Part shown: piece by piece, positions 37,173-47,959 of the stretch
Layout: every line of letters starts with the position of its first letter
How positions within the stretch are numbered: the stretch's first letter is position 1
Source: Hygrocybe punicea
Lineage: Eukaryota > Basidiomycota > Agaricomycetes > Agaricales > Hygrophoraceae
DNA: 64,000 bases
Direction: 5' to 3'
NCBI GenBank assembly: GCA_963556145.1
Contig: OY744467.1
Span: 2,480,001 to 2,544,000, forward strand
The notes under the pieces: generated by a model
The model's input: only the letters and a program-made list of their open reading frames with translations
Told to the model about the DNA's origin: nothing
Databases searched by the model: none
Translations under genes and position numbers: made by a program

Positions 37173-40100
37173 TCAATTATGATACAGCTCATCGTCATCT
37201 TCCTCCCCATCTTCTTCTAGCATACCTAATTTGACTTCGGGCATGGGTTCCAGTGCCTGGGGGCTTCCCAAACGACCTTTGTATCGTTCGATGGCTGCCA
37301 GAAGAGCATCCAGTTTAGCTGCTTTGTTTTTAAGACGAGACTTGATGGGAATAGTCGAGTCTTCAAGTTGTCACCTGTGTATTTCTAGCTGGTCTTCAAG
37401 TTCTTTGACCTTCATGGCCTTCAGCACCTCTCGGTCAAGCACTACTGTCACCAGTGATAACCTCGCTGTAATCTCGTCTTGCTTCCGTTTTCTTTCGTTG
37501 TCTTTTTGGCGTTTTGCCTCGGCCTTCTTCTTCTCGAATTGGATAAGTGTTTCCCGGCATTTTTGCTCGATGCCACTAGAGTCCTGTTGGCGTGCTTCTT
37601 GCATAATATATCGATGGTCGTCATCATGAAACTTCACATCCATGAATGCCTGCGTCTCGTTGTGAGAGAAAGCCAGTGAGTCCGAGAAATGTTGGATGGT
37701 CATGCTGGGTTTCTTTCGAGCGTTGAGTCTCCAAGATCCCAGAGCGCCTTTGTTTGCATCATTTGTGGTGGGCATGAATGCTAGATCTCGTTCCGACTCG
37801 GTTGCCAAAGAAATAGCACTGCCATGCTCAAATTCTGATGTGAAGCGTTCCCAGGTCACCAGAGCCCCTTCGAAGAATGCAACAAGTACAGGCTTCAAGT
37901 GCAGAAGGTCTGACAGCATCCGAAGAACGGCGTAGACAGCGGGAGGATTGTGCCAGGGTTTTCCGTCCAGAGAACCAAGCTCATACGACGCATCAGCAGC
38001 CACCAGAAGATCTGGCTTTTCGATAATCAACTGAATGTGTGTTTTCAAACGGGTATGCAATGGTTCGAGATCCAAGGCATTGATTTTCTCACTTCCAGGT
38101 CCACGAATGGTTCGCATGTAGGGATGTGTGACAGCTTGAGCCTAAAGCACGAGTACAGCCAGTTCCGTGAGTGTTGCTGGATCCTGGAGAGCGCGGTAGA
38201 CATTTTGTTCCATATGATTGAGTGTTCGCTTTTCCTTTTTATCACGCACAAGCTCGAGAAAAGAAATATACTGGTGAAGGTAGATGAGGAGCTCAGCAGC
38301 TGCCTCGCAATGTGATTGATAACGAGTATTGCTGGTGTCAGGAAACTTTGTTGATGAGCCCTTGATTTGCTGGAAGTAGTGTCGGTGGAAATCCTGCTGT
38401 CCTTTTTTGTCGTCTTTGTGATTAAAAATGGCACCGGCAAGACTGGCAGCCTTGACTCCACCTCGAGTTGAGACATCCAGTGCTCGCTGAACTGCTGCTG
38501 TCGATGCTTCAGCAATGGAAGATAACCGGAGCAGAGCATCGTTGTCTTTGTTGGCCAGTAGAATTGGCTCTTGGATCTTGTTTTTCGACCACCAGGCGAC
38601 CATTGAGGCATTTCCACCCTTAACCGAATTGAGTTCCTTGTGCATCGAGCAACCAGCCCAGAAAAAGATATCAATATCACGTTGTTCTGCCTCCGATAGC
38701 CGCATGAACACTTGAGAGCCTAGACGATAAGCCAGGCCTTCCATCATTGCAGCGTTGATTACTGCTTGCTCGTTGTGAGAGAGAGCATTCCAGGAAGTGT
38801 TGCCGCCAATGTCCATCAGTTTCTGTTGTTCTGCATCGGAAAGAATAACTTGCAGTTCAGCAAAAGACATTGAGAGGACGTGATCGTAGCCTAGGGTGAT
38901 TCGGCTTGACTTCTCTTTCCACTCTTGCATCAACCGGACAGTTTTTTTCTGATCGCTCGCATGATCACCATTCATGCCTTTCAATTTGCAGGCAAAATCA
39001 GCAACATCAAAACTTAGCTGGGCTCGTTTGGCAAAAGGAGATCGATTGAATGTAGTTGAAATAGCTGATGCATGCTCTTTCCATCCAGTAAGTTGAGTTT
39101 CACTAGTGTGGTCAACAGACGATGCAACTGAAAGAAGGCGAGTACAAGGTGTGAAGACAGGGCTGTCTTTTGTGGAATATGATGGGGCTTTGATGGTAAT
39201 ATGCCGTGATTCATAGTTCACATTCCGGTGTGATGTACCATCACCACTCGCTGTAAATCCTGAATTTGGGTAAATATGAGAAAATGTCATAGTTAAAATC
39301 AACAGACCACGAGTCTGTGAGAGCTCGTAACCAAGCTGAATGCGGGAGGCCACTCCACCGTCCATCATAGCTCTTTGTACCGTTTGGCGGCTCATGTTTC
39401 CCTGGACAGAAAACCCAACTGTTTGGCCAATCTTGCGAAAAATTGAGCCAACTGACTCCTGTGAACACCCAGCCTTAACAAGAGTCCGTGCAAGCACCCG
39501 AGCCCGAGCAGTATAAGCACCCTTGTGCATGAGTTTCCAGACTAGCCCCTTCTTGGCATGGTGACTGCTTGATGCCATCGCTCTTTTAGTTGCTCGCAAG
39601 TAACGCATCTGCAGTGCCCGGATTTTCTTTCGTGAGTTTGTGAGTTGTTGTTTGAGATGGCTATTTTCTGATCGGACTTGTTGGACATCAGTGACAAGCG
39701 TAGAAATCTTGGATTCAGTGCATTGTTTGACAAGAAGGAGTTGATCCTGTGTCTGGGCTAGTTCTAGTGTTGCCGTCTAGTCGAGTTCACACCAATGTGA
39801 CCCCGACTGGACTCGATGTGGATACAAACTCGATGTGACGAGCTGAGTTGAGCGAGCTGAGTAACAACTCGAGTTGAGCTTGCCGATTATGTAACATCCC
39901 TGCGCTCTATATGAAGAGCAGCTCCAAGCTCTGAATTTCGAGTACTTTCTATGGGACATTGTGTACTTTGGCCTCTACAACCTTTTTTTTCCTTCTTAGC
40001 TAAAACGCTTACTGTTCTCCGTAGCCAAAGCCAAAACGTGGAGTGAGTTGGTTGCATCCCACGATCACATGCACGAAAACTTACAGCTTCATTCAGAAAC

Positions 40101-40692
40101 CATTTACGAACATTTTATGTCTCATGGAAATTATTGCATACCTATGGCTACATTACTGAGTTGCCTGCTTTACTTTATGGCCTGTCGTTCGTTTGGAGCC
40201 TTTCTTGAATAACCAGGTATTATTCTCCGCTTTTCTAAGTGATGATGCTATCGTGTGAACTGTGTAAACAATTGAACTCGAAGGCAACTCGAGCTCAACT
40301 CAAGACAACTTGAATTGACGAGTTGTGCTCAAGTTGTCAACTCAAACAAACTCGACTCAGCTCGCGGCAACACTAGCTAGTTCCAGGTATGCTTTTGGCA
40401 GCTGCACAGATTGAACATCCTTGAGTTTGGCTTGAACTTTGGATACTGTGATTTTTGCACGTTGGACCTTCCGGCGTTCGTTCCGTAGCAGGTTGTAGGT
40501 TTTGTCAATTCCCTTCACTCCAGAGTGTGTAATATGGCGACCAGCACGACCTGGCCTTGCAGGATCCACTGGCAAAGGAGAGATGTTCTCAGAGTCTTGG
40601 GTTGTATGCCGCCGAGTACGAATTTCGTGGAGCTGGTCCTTCTGGGCCGAGGACCTTCGCTTGCTTGCCTGAACACAAAGCATCCTGGCCAT
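37173..40692 (-). pseudogene. Large transposase-like protein of a dispersed Agaricomycete family, inactivated
   Basis: From the start at 40692 the product has a basic leader and a coiled coil, interrupted by a 0.6 kb insertion (39764-40376). A conserved body of about 490 residues follows from 39608. Signature blocks are GNMSRQTVQRAMMDGG, TASGDGTSHRNVNYESRHI, DHTSETQLTGW, MNGDHASDQKKTVRLM, FFWAGCSMHKELNSVKGGN, AGAIFNHKDDKKGQQD and SNTRYQS. The frame continues through an in-frame TAG at 38142-38144, PTTNDANKGALGSWR and a Lys/Arg-rich coiled coil. It then crosses an in-frame TGA at 37371-37373 into a tail ending at 37173. The pattern of spaced Asp/His/Cys blocks suggests an RNase-H-fold nuclease, but this is inference. 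Two stops plus the insertion make it non-functional as sequenced. Confidence 0.75.
39764..40376. mobile_element. Nested non-autonomous element inserted in the transposase-like gene
   Basis: The ends are perfect inverted repeats CTAGTGTTGCCG / CGGCAACACTAG, and CTAGTT is present on both outer sides (39758-39763 and 40377-40382), consistent with a short target duplication. If CTAG belongs to the duplication instead, the element is 39768-40372. Removing the insert and one copy restores the coiled-coil reading frame exactly. Subterminal GAGTTGAGC / ACTCGAGTTG strings repeat many times in both orientations, as in hAT-like MITEs. Confidence 0.8.
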
Positions 40693-41661
40693 GATTTTAA
40701 CAATAAATAACAGAGAGCATCAAGAAAACAGTGCGAGTGCGAGTGCCAGACTCCAAGTAAAAGTGATCGATTTGGATTCAGATTGAAGTGGTCATGATTT
40801 ATTTCATGATTTATTTCTAACCCCAGATAACTACCCTTCCTGCAGGCCAATATTCCACCTCAATGGCCAGATCAATCCACCTGAGGCTATTGAAGGGAAA
40901 TGATCATATATCTATGAAGAATAAGTTGTTGTGACGAATTCTTGAAATACAAAGATCTTGCCGGTGAAAGTGCTTAGTTGTAGTACGTATCTGCACCAAA
41001 AATAAACAGAAAGAAAAATTGTTAGAAGGTATAACTAACAATATGCCTTAATGCAAGTTTCCCTCTCAAGGTTTGTATGTAGAGTTGAAGTTGTGATGTT
41101 ATAGCAGTGTGCTGCCGTCAAAACTCTACATGAACCTACGAGAAACCGTGGGAAATAATTGTACGGAATACAGATTGCCCACCCCCAGTATTACACCACG
41201 AGCACAGCTCAGGGCTAGCTCAGGGTTCGAAGTTCCCACCCTTTGGTAATCGTCGGAAGTGGCTGGATCTGAACCTTTTATGGCGTTTACTGTCTTAGTG
41301 ATTCTGGAAGGCGTTCTGGAAGCCTTTGACGTGGAGGTTGCTCAAACCCGAAGTGATGGATCCGAGAGGGTTCTGCTAGACCAATTTTTAATACAAAATT
41401 TCAGCACCATTTCAAGCCTAGTTTAGCAGGCACGTTCAAACAGTCCCTGCGAACCCTCGACAAACCTTTGACTGATGGTCCCTGAGGCCTGAGGCTTCAC
41501 CACAGATTGATAGGCAGTAAACCCTGGCTTGGCTATAACATACGAAAAGCGCTGTATTGCAAAATACTGGAATATACAATAGGCCATTAAATGAATGTAA
41601 AAACGACTGTATGAAAGAGAGCGACAACATGATATCACGACAGCAACATAGTCGTGCAGAA
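40693..41661. other. Gene-free spacer
   Basis: No supported gene or RNA. The sequence lies upstream of the transposase-like pseudogene and downstream of the next minus-strand gene, so it may contain the promoter of the first and the 3' UTR of the second. Confidence 0.3.
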
Positions 41662-43297
41662 TCACCACATCAGAGCCTTTTCAATCTTTTGTTGCCAGAC
41701 AACCGACGGAGTTGTGGTAGTTTGTTTCCCCTGCTTGTGTCCAGGATACTTCTTGAGGTCGTCTTGGAAAGCTAGCGTAAAAATCCTTTCATTAATAACA
41801 AGGGTTAATACTCGTAACGAGACACGCAAATAAAGAAACTCACGCTGTCCACTCGATATTCTCATCTTCCACCGTTGGCGCACTTGCCTGAATTTTCAGA
41901 CGGGCTTCTTGTAATAAGTCATCGACAAACGTCCAAAATTTCCCCGGACCATAGCTTCGTTCGTCCACAGGAACCCAATCTTGATTTCCATCTGCTTCAG
42001 GGCCTTCTCCTGAGCCACCGTTTGTCGCATGGGGAATTCCACCGAAATCGTGGTCATCGAGAGTGCTGAAATCAAAATCACCTCCTTGGCCACCATCACT
42101 TCTGTCTTCGTCGACATTACCAGGGCGGTGACTAGATGTGGAGCTAGGACCATTGGGTGTGGGCCTGCCACTGCCAAACTTGGTTTCGAAGTGGACATAA
42201 CAGCCTCTCTAGAATCAAACATGATGAAAAGTAGAGTGATGAGTTCATGAAGCATACCAAATATGATATACGTGCCCAGTGGAGCGCCGTTACTTCCATT
42301 CCAGGTGGGGTCAGTGCTTTTGATAACGCGCCAATATGCTGCGGCCTCTTGTCTTTTCCATTTTTAAGTTTGGTGGCAGTAGAGAATGCAATCTCATTTT
42401 AGCATTAGCACAGTTAAAACGAATGTGATGCACAATGAGGCATACCTTTTGCTTGATCGAGCTGCGTAAATTAGTCAGTAGTTCTTTCACGAGTGTCGAC
42501 AGTATTTGAGCTAGTTCAGGGTCTTCGAGAGCTTCAGAGGGTACTTTGAAGATGCCAGGGTCATCGCGGATCAAATCCTACCATAGATACGAATAAGAAG
42601 TCTTGGAACGAAAGTATGTGATCATGCTTACAAGAATATGCTCCGCAAGATCAGTAACATATGCTGTTAAGTTGGGGGAGAGAAGACAAGCGAGAAGCCG
42701 ATCTTGCAGATATTTCTGTGACGGAAGGTCAGCACCACTAGCCAATATCCACGACAAATAAATGATACCCGGAATTCCAGGGACTTTAGCAAGTCCTTTG
42801 TCTTTTCATCTTTCTCATTCTGCTGATGACCCATCATGTATGCCATGATATCGATGAGCATGAGTTTCGAATCTGAGTGCTTTGGTAGAGAATAATCAGG
42901 TATAGTGGTAGAGTAAAACAATGATACACACTTGAGAAAATGCGTCGAGAGAGTTTTCCTCTAGGTTGTATCTTAGACATTGTTTCCTAGCATGTACCTT
43001 GAACCGCTTCCGCTCTCTTTCATCACCAAGGTCAGCCTCAGTGCCACGGCGTCTAATTGGGCCAGGGGAAAATATTGCTGCAGGTATAGGCGACGGAAGA
43101 GAAGATTGCATCCCAGATCTACTAGTTTGCCTTGGAGCCGGTGTTTGAAAGCTTGATTCAAAAACATCTGAAGCCGGTGGTATATGTGCAGGACCAGCTA
43201 ATCTGGTGGTCCTTGGAGGGTCAGGTAGTCCATGAGACACTGGTGCTGGACGTGCTGCATCTCTAGAGGTACGATAACGCAACAAGAGGTTGTTCAT
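41662..43297 (-). CDS. Conserved Agaricomycete protein of unknown function
   Basis: Multi-exon gene read from MNNLLLRYRTSRDAARPAPV to a stop at 41662. Visible blocks are KQCLRYNLEENSLDAFSQ, SDSKLMLIDIMAYMMGHQ, LTAYVTDLAEHILDLIRDDP, ILSTLVKELLTNLRSSIKQK, YGPGKFWTFVDDLLQEARLK and the end FQDDLKKYPGHKQGK. I recall similar proteins as multicopy in Agaricomycetes, without an assigned function. The helical Leu-rich middle and the FWTFVDDLL block might be a DNA- or protein-binding fold, but I do not claim one. A short upstream frame at about 43,512-43,430 (MSGGDLPSIETLFDVDDG) could be an extra first exon. All exons seen are open. Confidence 0.7.
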
Positions 43298-43506
43298 CAC
43301 GACGCATTGAAAAAAAAGTGGAACGAGTGTAAAACAAGTGTTTGTTTGTTTGTGTTTGCGATTTGAATTAAACATGAAAAATTAAACATGAAAAATTAAT
43401 GAGAATAATTTGAGAGTACAACTGTCCGAGATGATATGATTGTCTGAATCAGCACCGTCGTCAACGTCGAATAAAGTTTCTATTGAAGGCAAATCGCCTC
43501 CACTCA

Positions 43507-46500
43507 TCATCTCTTCACGATCTCTCTTCGAGGGGATTGGCACCTCTCACGCAAAGATGCTGAAGCCATCGCAACCGAACCACTAGTTGTCGAGTTGTCG
43601 AGAGACAGTCGGTCCAACAACGAACCTCCAAGTCGTAGGGTGGTCGGACGATCGTGATCGTGACTAGAGCGTGGTAACTCTTCGTCTACGCCCCGATTTA
43701 CTGCACGGCCACCGCCCGACATCATGTCAACCGCTACTTCCGTATGTATCGCGTCTGATCTTGATTGAGTGGCGGGTCCAAACCGACGGGCTCGGCTGGG
43801 CTTGGAAGTTCGGGAGGGAACACCATCGTGGGACGGCGTAAGGGCTTGGGCACCAGGAAAACGGTCAGAATAGGCATCTGAAGCGGGAATAGGACTGGGA
43901 TTCCTTGGTCTCCCTTGTTCCATCCAGCCTGCGCTGGGGCGTCCTGCACTGAGGGCATGAGGCCGACCACGATGATCAGTTTGATGAGGCACATCCTCAG
44001 CGTACCCCTCGTGATCACGGCGCAATGAGGGGTATCGATCATCAAATCGCTCGCCGAGACGACTCTCGAGGCCAACCACAACGTTGTTGATACGTTGGTC
44101 TGCAACTCTCTCCTTGTCCCGATCTGTCAGAGAAACCTGACGCCTGTGAATGGAATCACCATCCATGTTGGCTTGGCGGGAAGCATTTTCATACTGATTT
44201 TGCTGGCGGGTATTGTCATGCTGCCAACCTGCTGGGCGAGGCATTGTTCCAAAAGAGGCATCCCAAACTGGTGATACGCTGGGTGGTTCCTGAGGAGGCG
44301 GAAAAGGTGATGCAGGTTGATAAACGTTCTCCCCACTAAAACTGGGGCGAATAGCAGGAGCACCGGGCGAAGACTGACTAGGAATCCAACGATGTAGCAA
44401 GTCTGTTTTTTTCTTGACTAGGTTGTTCGAAACGAGGCTGCTAGATACATTCGTCAATGAGTCATAAAACAATTTCAAAGCAGACTTACAGGTTCTACCT
44501 CGGTACGAATCGAGTCTCGTCGAGAACGAGCTGGTGTCGGGTTGGTCTGGTATGTGTTCAAGGGAGTCGGGGGACGGCCTTCGAAGCCCTAAGCAAATAT
44601 GTGAATGGATTGACTATCTGAACACAAACAGAACCAACCGCGTGAGCATTTCCTCCTCCACCAACACCAGCACCCCCTCCTCTTCGGTGTTGACCAGAAG
44701 CGGCGACAGGAGGGCGACAGCTATATACTGGCGATACACCCCTGGCCCTAAATTGCGTCTACAAATTATGTTTCAGGAGATGCACAAACCGAATGTTCAT
44801 ATGACTCTCTGGATCGAGTGTCGATGCGAGGTACTCTATTCTGGAAGGGCTCCGAATTCCCGGCGCCTGGCGGAATGTACCGATTATCCCTAAACGCCGG
44901 GGACGACTGGGGACCAGTTCCAGTGTGATGAGCTTTTCTGTTTCTGACAGGAGTATTGTTAGTTCCAAGGGCCTTTGGCTGGGGATTGGGAGGAAAGTGT
45001 TGAAAAAATTCCATGTGCCGGGTCAAATTCAAGAATGACTCTCGTTGAGATTGTCATATGGCCTCAATGACTGTCACACAGCCGAAAAAGTTGGAAGCCA
45101 TACCTGATTCCCTTCTACATCTTGCGGAAGTAATTCGCGCCTACCCGAAGAGTCGTCTACACTCTGGTGTTCTGGTCTCCACGCCAGAGCATCCTCTCTC
45201 GCTGTCCCGCCGTCAGATCGTGGTAATCTTTTCTGTGCATCACGATGCTGCTCCCATCTCTCACTATTTCCCAGGTGCGGTGTTGATCGATCTCGTAATC
45301 TGTAGGCTGGACGATCTTGATTGGGCACGGCAATGGAAAACAGAAGGAGAGACTGGGGGTGGTGGATACAACATGGCTGTCGACGATTTGCTTGACATTG
45401 CCCTGGGACCCTTCGGTAAATCGGTATTGTGCTCTCGATCAGCATACATCCCAGAACCTGCCCGAATGGGCACGTCATTTGATCCGAACGATGTTCTAGA
45501 CGCAGGGAGAGTATCAACATCCATTACATTTCGATCTCTTAATGCTGGAAACTCATTGGGAGTAAACGGCATATCATGTGTATGTCGAGCTCTAGGAGCA
45601 GATGTCGTAGAAGGTCCAGAAGGCAGTCTTGATGCTTGCGAGAGATCCGGATGGTTGGGGTCTCGAGTGCCACCGAGCTGTGGCAGTAAACGCGGGCCGG
45701 AGGGGACACTGCCAATGTAAGTAGGTCGGTGTGAGTTAATACCGCCATCCCTATGACTATTTGGCGCCATCGTGGCAGGTAACACTTGCTCTGACTGAGG
45801 TATCATCGACCTGTCACGGAAGCGTTTGCTTTGCGGTGTTAAAGGCTGTCTCTTTCAGGTGCCTGCGTGAAGGGGAATAAACGGCGGAGATGCAGTCAAA
45901 GGAAGGCTGAAGTGTACGTACGTGACTGTTCCAACTGCGTCGCGGCAGGGAGTGGTGAGACTGAAGCTGACCTCTCAGAATGGGATGCGGCTTAACGAGG
46001 GGGACCTGCTGGGGAAGTTCTGTAATTTGAAATGACATTGGTAGCAAAATCATCTGGCCGCAGTCCCTTCGCAGCATGATCCACACCCTGCTCAGATATT
46101 GCCCCGGGAGGCTGATCCCATTGCCAGAAAGTATCTGTGGTGTAGACGTCATGTTCGTGCGAACGAAGAGATGGTTGAGAAGATTTGTCAAGCTGATCAA
46201 AGCGAGTTTTCTGTCTGGGAGCAGTCGCTGTCGGGGTCGGAACAGACGCGATTAGCTGCGAGGTTTGGGGCGGCCGGGATACGCGAAAATGCGGCGGTGG
46301 GGATCTGTGTCCTGTTGCAAGAAAGAGTGGGAAAAAAATACGAAGGGCAAGGAAATGAAAAATAGTGAAAAAAGGTAAATGGAAAAGAACAGATGAATCC
46401 AATATGAGCGTCCATGTGTCGATTCGGGGAAGGAGCCGAGTAAAGGAGAAGGGAATAGAGGACAGCGCAGCTCAACTCCCGAGGCTTCGCGAGACACTGA

Positions 46501-47889
46501 GGAACAATGCACCCTCCACCCCGAGAGGAGCCGAAGCGCCAGGCAGATGAGGTGAGGAGAGGGGATGCGGATAACATACTAGGTGACGACGACCAAACAG
46601 CGTCATTGCGTGGACCTTCAAACGCAGGGGACTCTGGCTCTGCCACGCCGCCAACCTCCTGTTGATAACTTGTGGACGAAACTGGCCTACGGCGTGAAGC
46701 CGCCTCCGAAGGTAGGTCAAGGGAGGAGTCCCAATGACATTCTGAATGGGATAGACTGCCTTGAGACTCTCTTGGTTGAGCGTCGTTACCTAATGTTTCA
46801 TGAGGCGACAATTGCCGATAAGGTTGATGGCGGTCTTGTCGTTCACGATCACGCAACCAAGATGTCCGAACCGGCTCTAGTTTCGGAGAAGCTGGAGGTG
46901 TGTATGAGTTACCAGAATATGAGGTATTCTGGAGTTGCCGATCATCGCGACGGTTAGCTTCCTGGCTTGGTTTCTGCGCATTATCTGGTCCTGGACGATA
47001 GTGACGATCTTCATATGAAAGGTTGGCAGATATGACTTGCGACTCGGGCTCAGGTCTACTGAGACGGGAGACAGTAGACGGTTCGGCACCTTTAGTATCT
47101 GTGCCGTCAAACAATAGTTTACCACCAGAACGCGACTCTGGCGGGTGCGTTTTGCCTTGATCCTTGTCTCTGGAGAAAGATGACGACTTGACGCTGCTCA
47201 CGGGAAGGGTCCACGTGCATTCGTGAGTTCGTGTGTCATAATAATAGACCGCCCGACCCCCACTTCTTCCCAGTCTGGAGGGAGCGGGTCCGTATCGCCA
47301 GAGGAAACAGGTTTGGCACTGCCGTTGAGCTTTTTCTCTCTACCAGGACGGCCCCATGACATAGCCGTCACCTCGATGAGAGAAGGGTGAGAAGGGTGCA
47401 TGAAAGGGACACTGGCAACTACTGGTTTTGGAGGTAGGGCATGAGTAACTTTCGAGGGAGAGCCAGAATGTAACGGAGAATGTTGAGGAGAACCTTTGGA
47501 ATGGGCTTGCTTGTGTGGACTAGAGGAAGGTGGCTCTCGACTGGAACGCTGTGGCTTGTGTAAGGTAGCAGATTTTGACGTAGAGAATGAAGCTTTGGAA
47601 TTGTCGTCTTGAGCGCGAGTTTGATAGATATAACCTTGGACGTTGTCCTCCTCCGAGTCGTCTGTGTCCTGTTGCAAGAAAAAAATACAAAGGGCAAGGA
47701 AATGAAAATAGTGAAAAAAGGTAAATGGAAAAGAACAGATGAATCCAATATAAGCGTCCATGTGTCGATTCGTGGAAGCGGCCGAGTAAAGGGGAATGGA
47801 ATAGAGGACAGCGTGGTTTCACAAGATACTGAGGAACAATGCACCTTCCACCCCGAGAGAAAGATGACGACTTGAGGCTGCTCCGTCAT
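43507..47889 (-). CDS. WW-domain protein, probably decaying
   Basis: Ser/Pro/Arg-rich protein with one WW domain near 47,280-47,205: LPPDW gives the first Trp, then YYYDTRTHECTWTLP. The two halves lie in different frames, so a frameshift sits inside the domain at about 47,262. Later blocks include LSYEDRHYRPG and HRSPPPHFRVSRPPQTSQ. An in-frame TAA at 45992-45994 lies between SPAGPPR and AASHSERSAS. Further exons are DMPFTPNEFPALRDRNVMDV and RWEQHRDAQKRLPRSDGG. The end REIVKR stops at 43507. The start is uncertain: MTEQPQ at 47889, spliced into DTDDSEEDNV, or MSWGRPGREKK at 47362. WW domains bind Pro-rich ligands. With a frameshift and a stop, this is likely a young pseudogene unless the assembly is wrong. 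Confidence 0.55.
46305..46527 (-). repeat. Introner-like duplicated intron, copy A
   Basis: The predicted intron 46312-46512 (donor GTGCAT, acceptor CAACAG) joins two coding exons in the same frame (SRGG to HRSPPP). It is about 90% identical to the intron at 47669-47844, and the similarity extends a few bases into both flanking exons. Confidence 0.75.
47662..47859 (-). repeat. Introner-like duplicated intron, copy B
   Basis: Second copy of the 0.2 kb intron sequence, intron 47669-47844. It differs from copy A by two small deletions, a replaced block of about 20 bp and scattered substitutions. The neighbouring exon strand also repeats a stretch found at 47,170-47,200 (AAGTCGTCATCTTTCTC). Confidence 0.75.
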
Positions 47890-47959
47890 GTCGAGGTCGG
47901 TTGCCTGGCATGTAAACCACCTGGTGATAGACGCCCACCATCGCTGCTCGTCAAATTCC

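Noticed and set aside
45058..45720. 220-residue plus-strand ORF
   Set aside because: It is antisense to Ser/Pro/Arg-rich exons of the WW gene, and its composition mirrors those exons.
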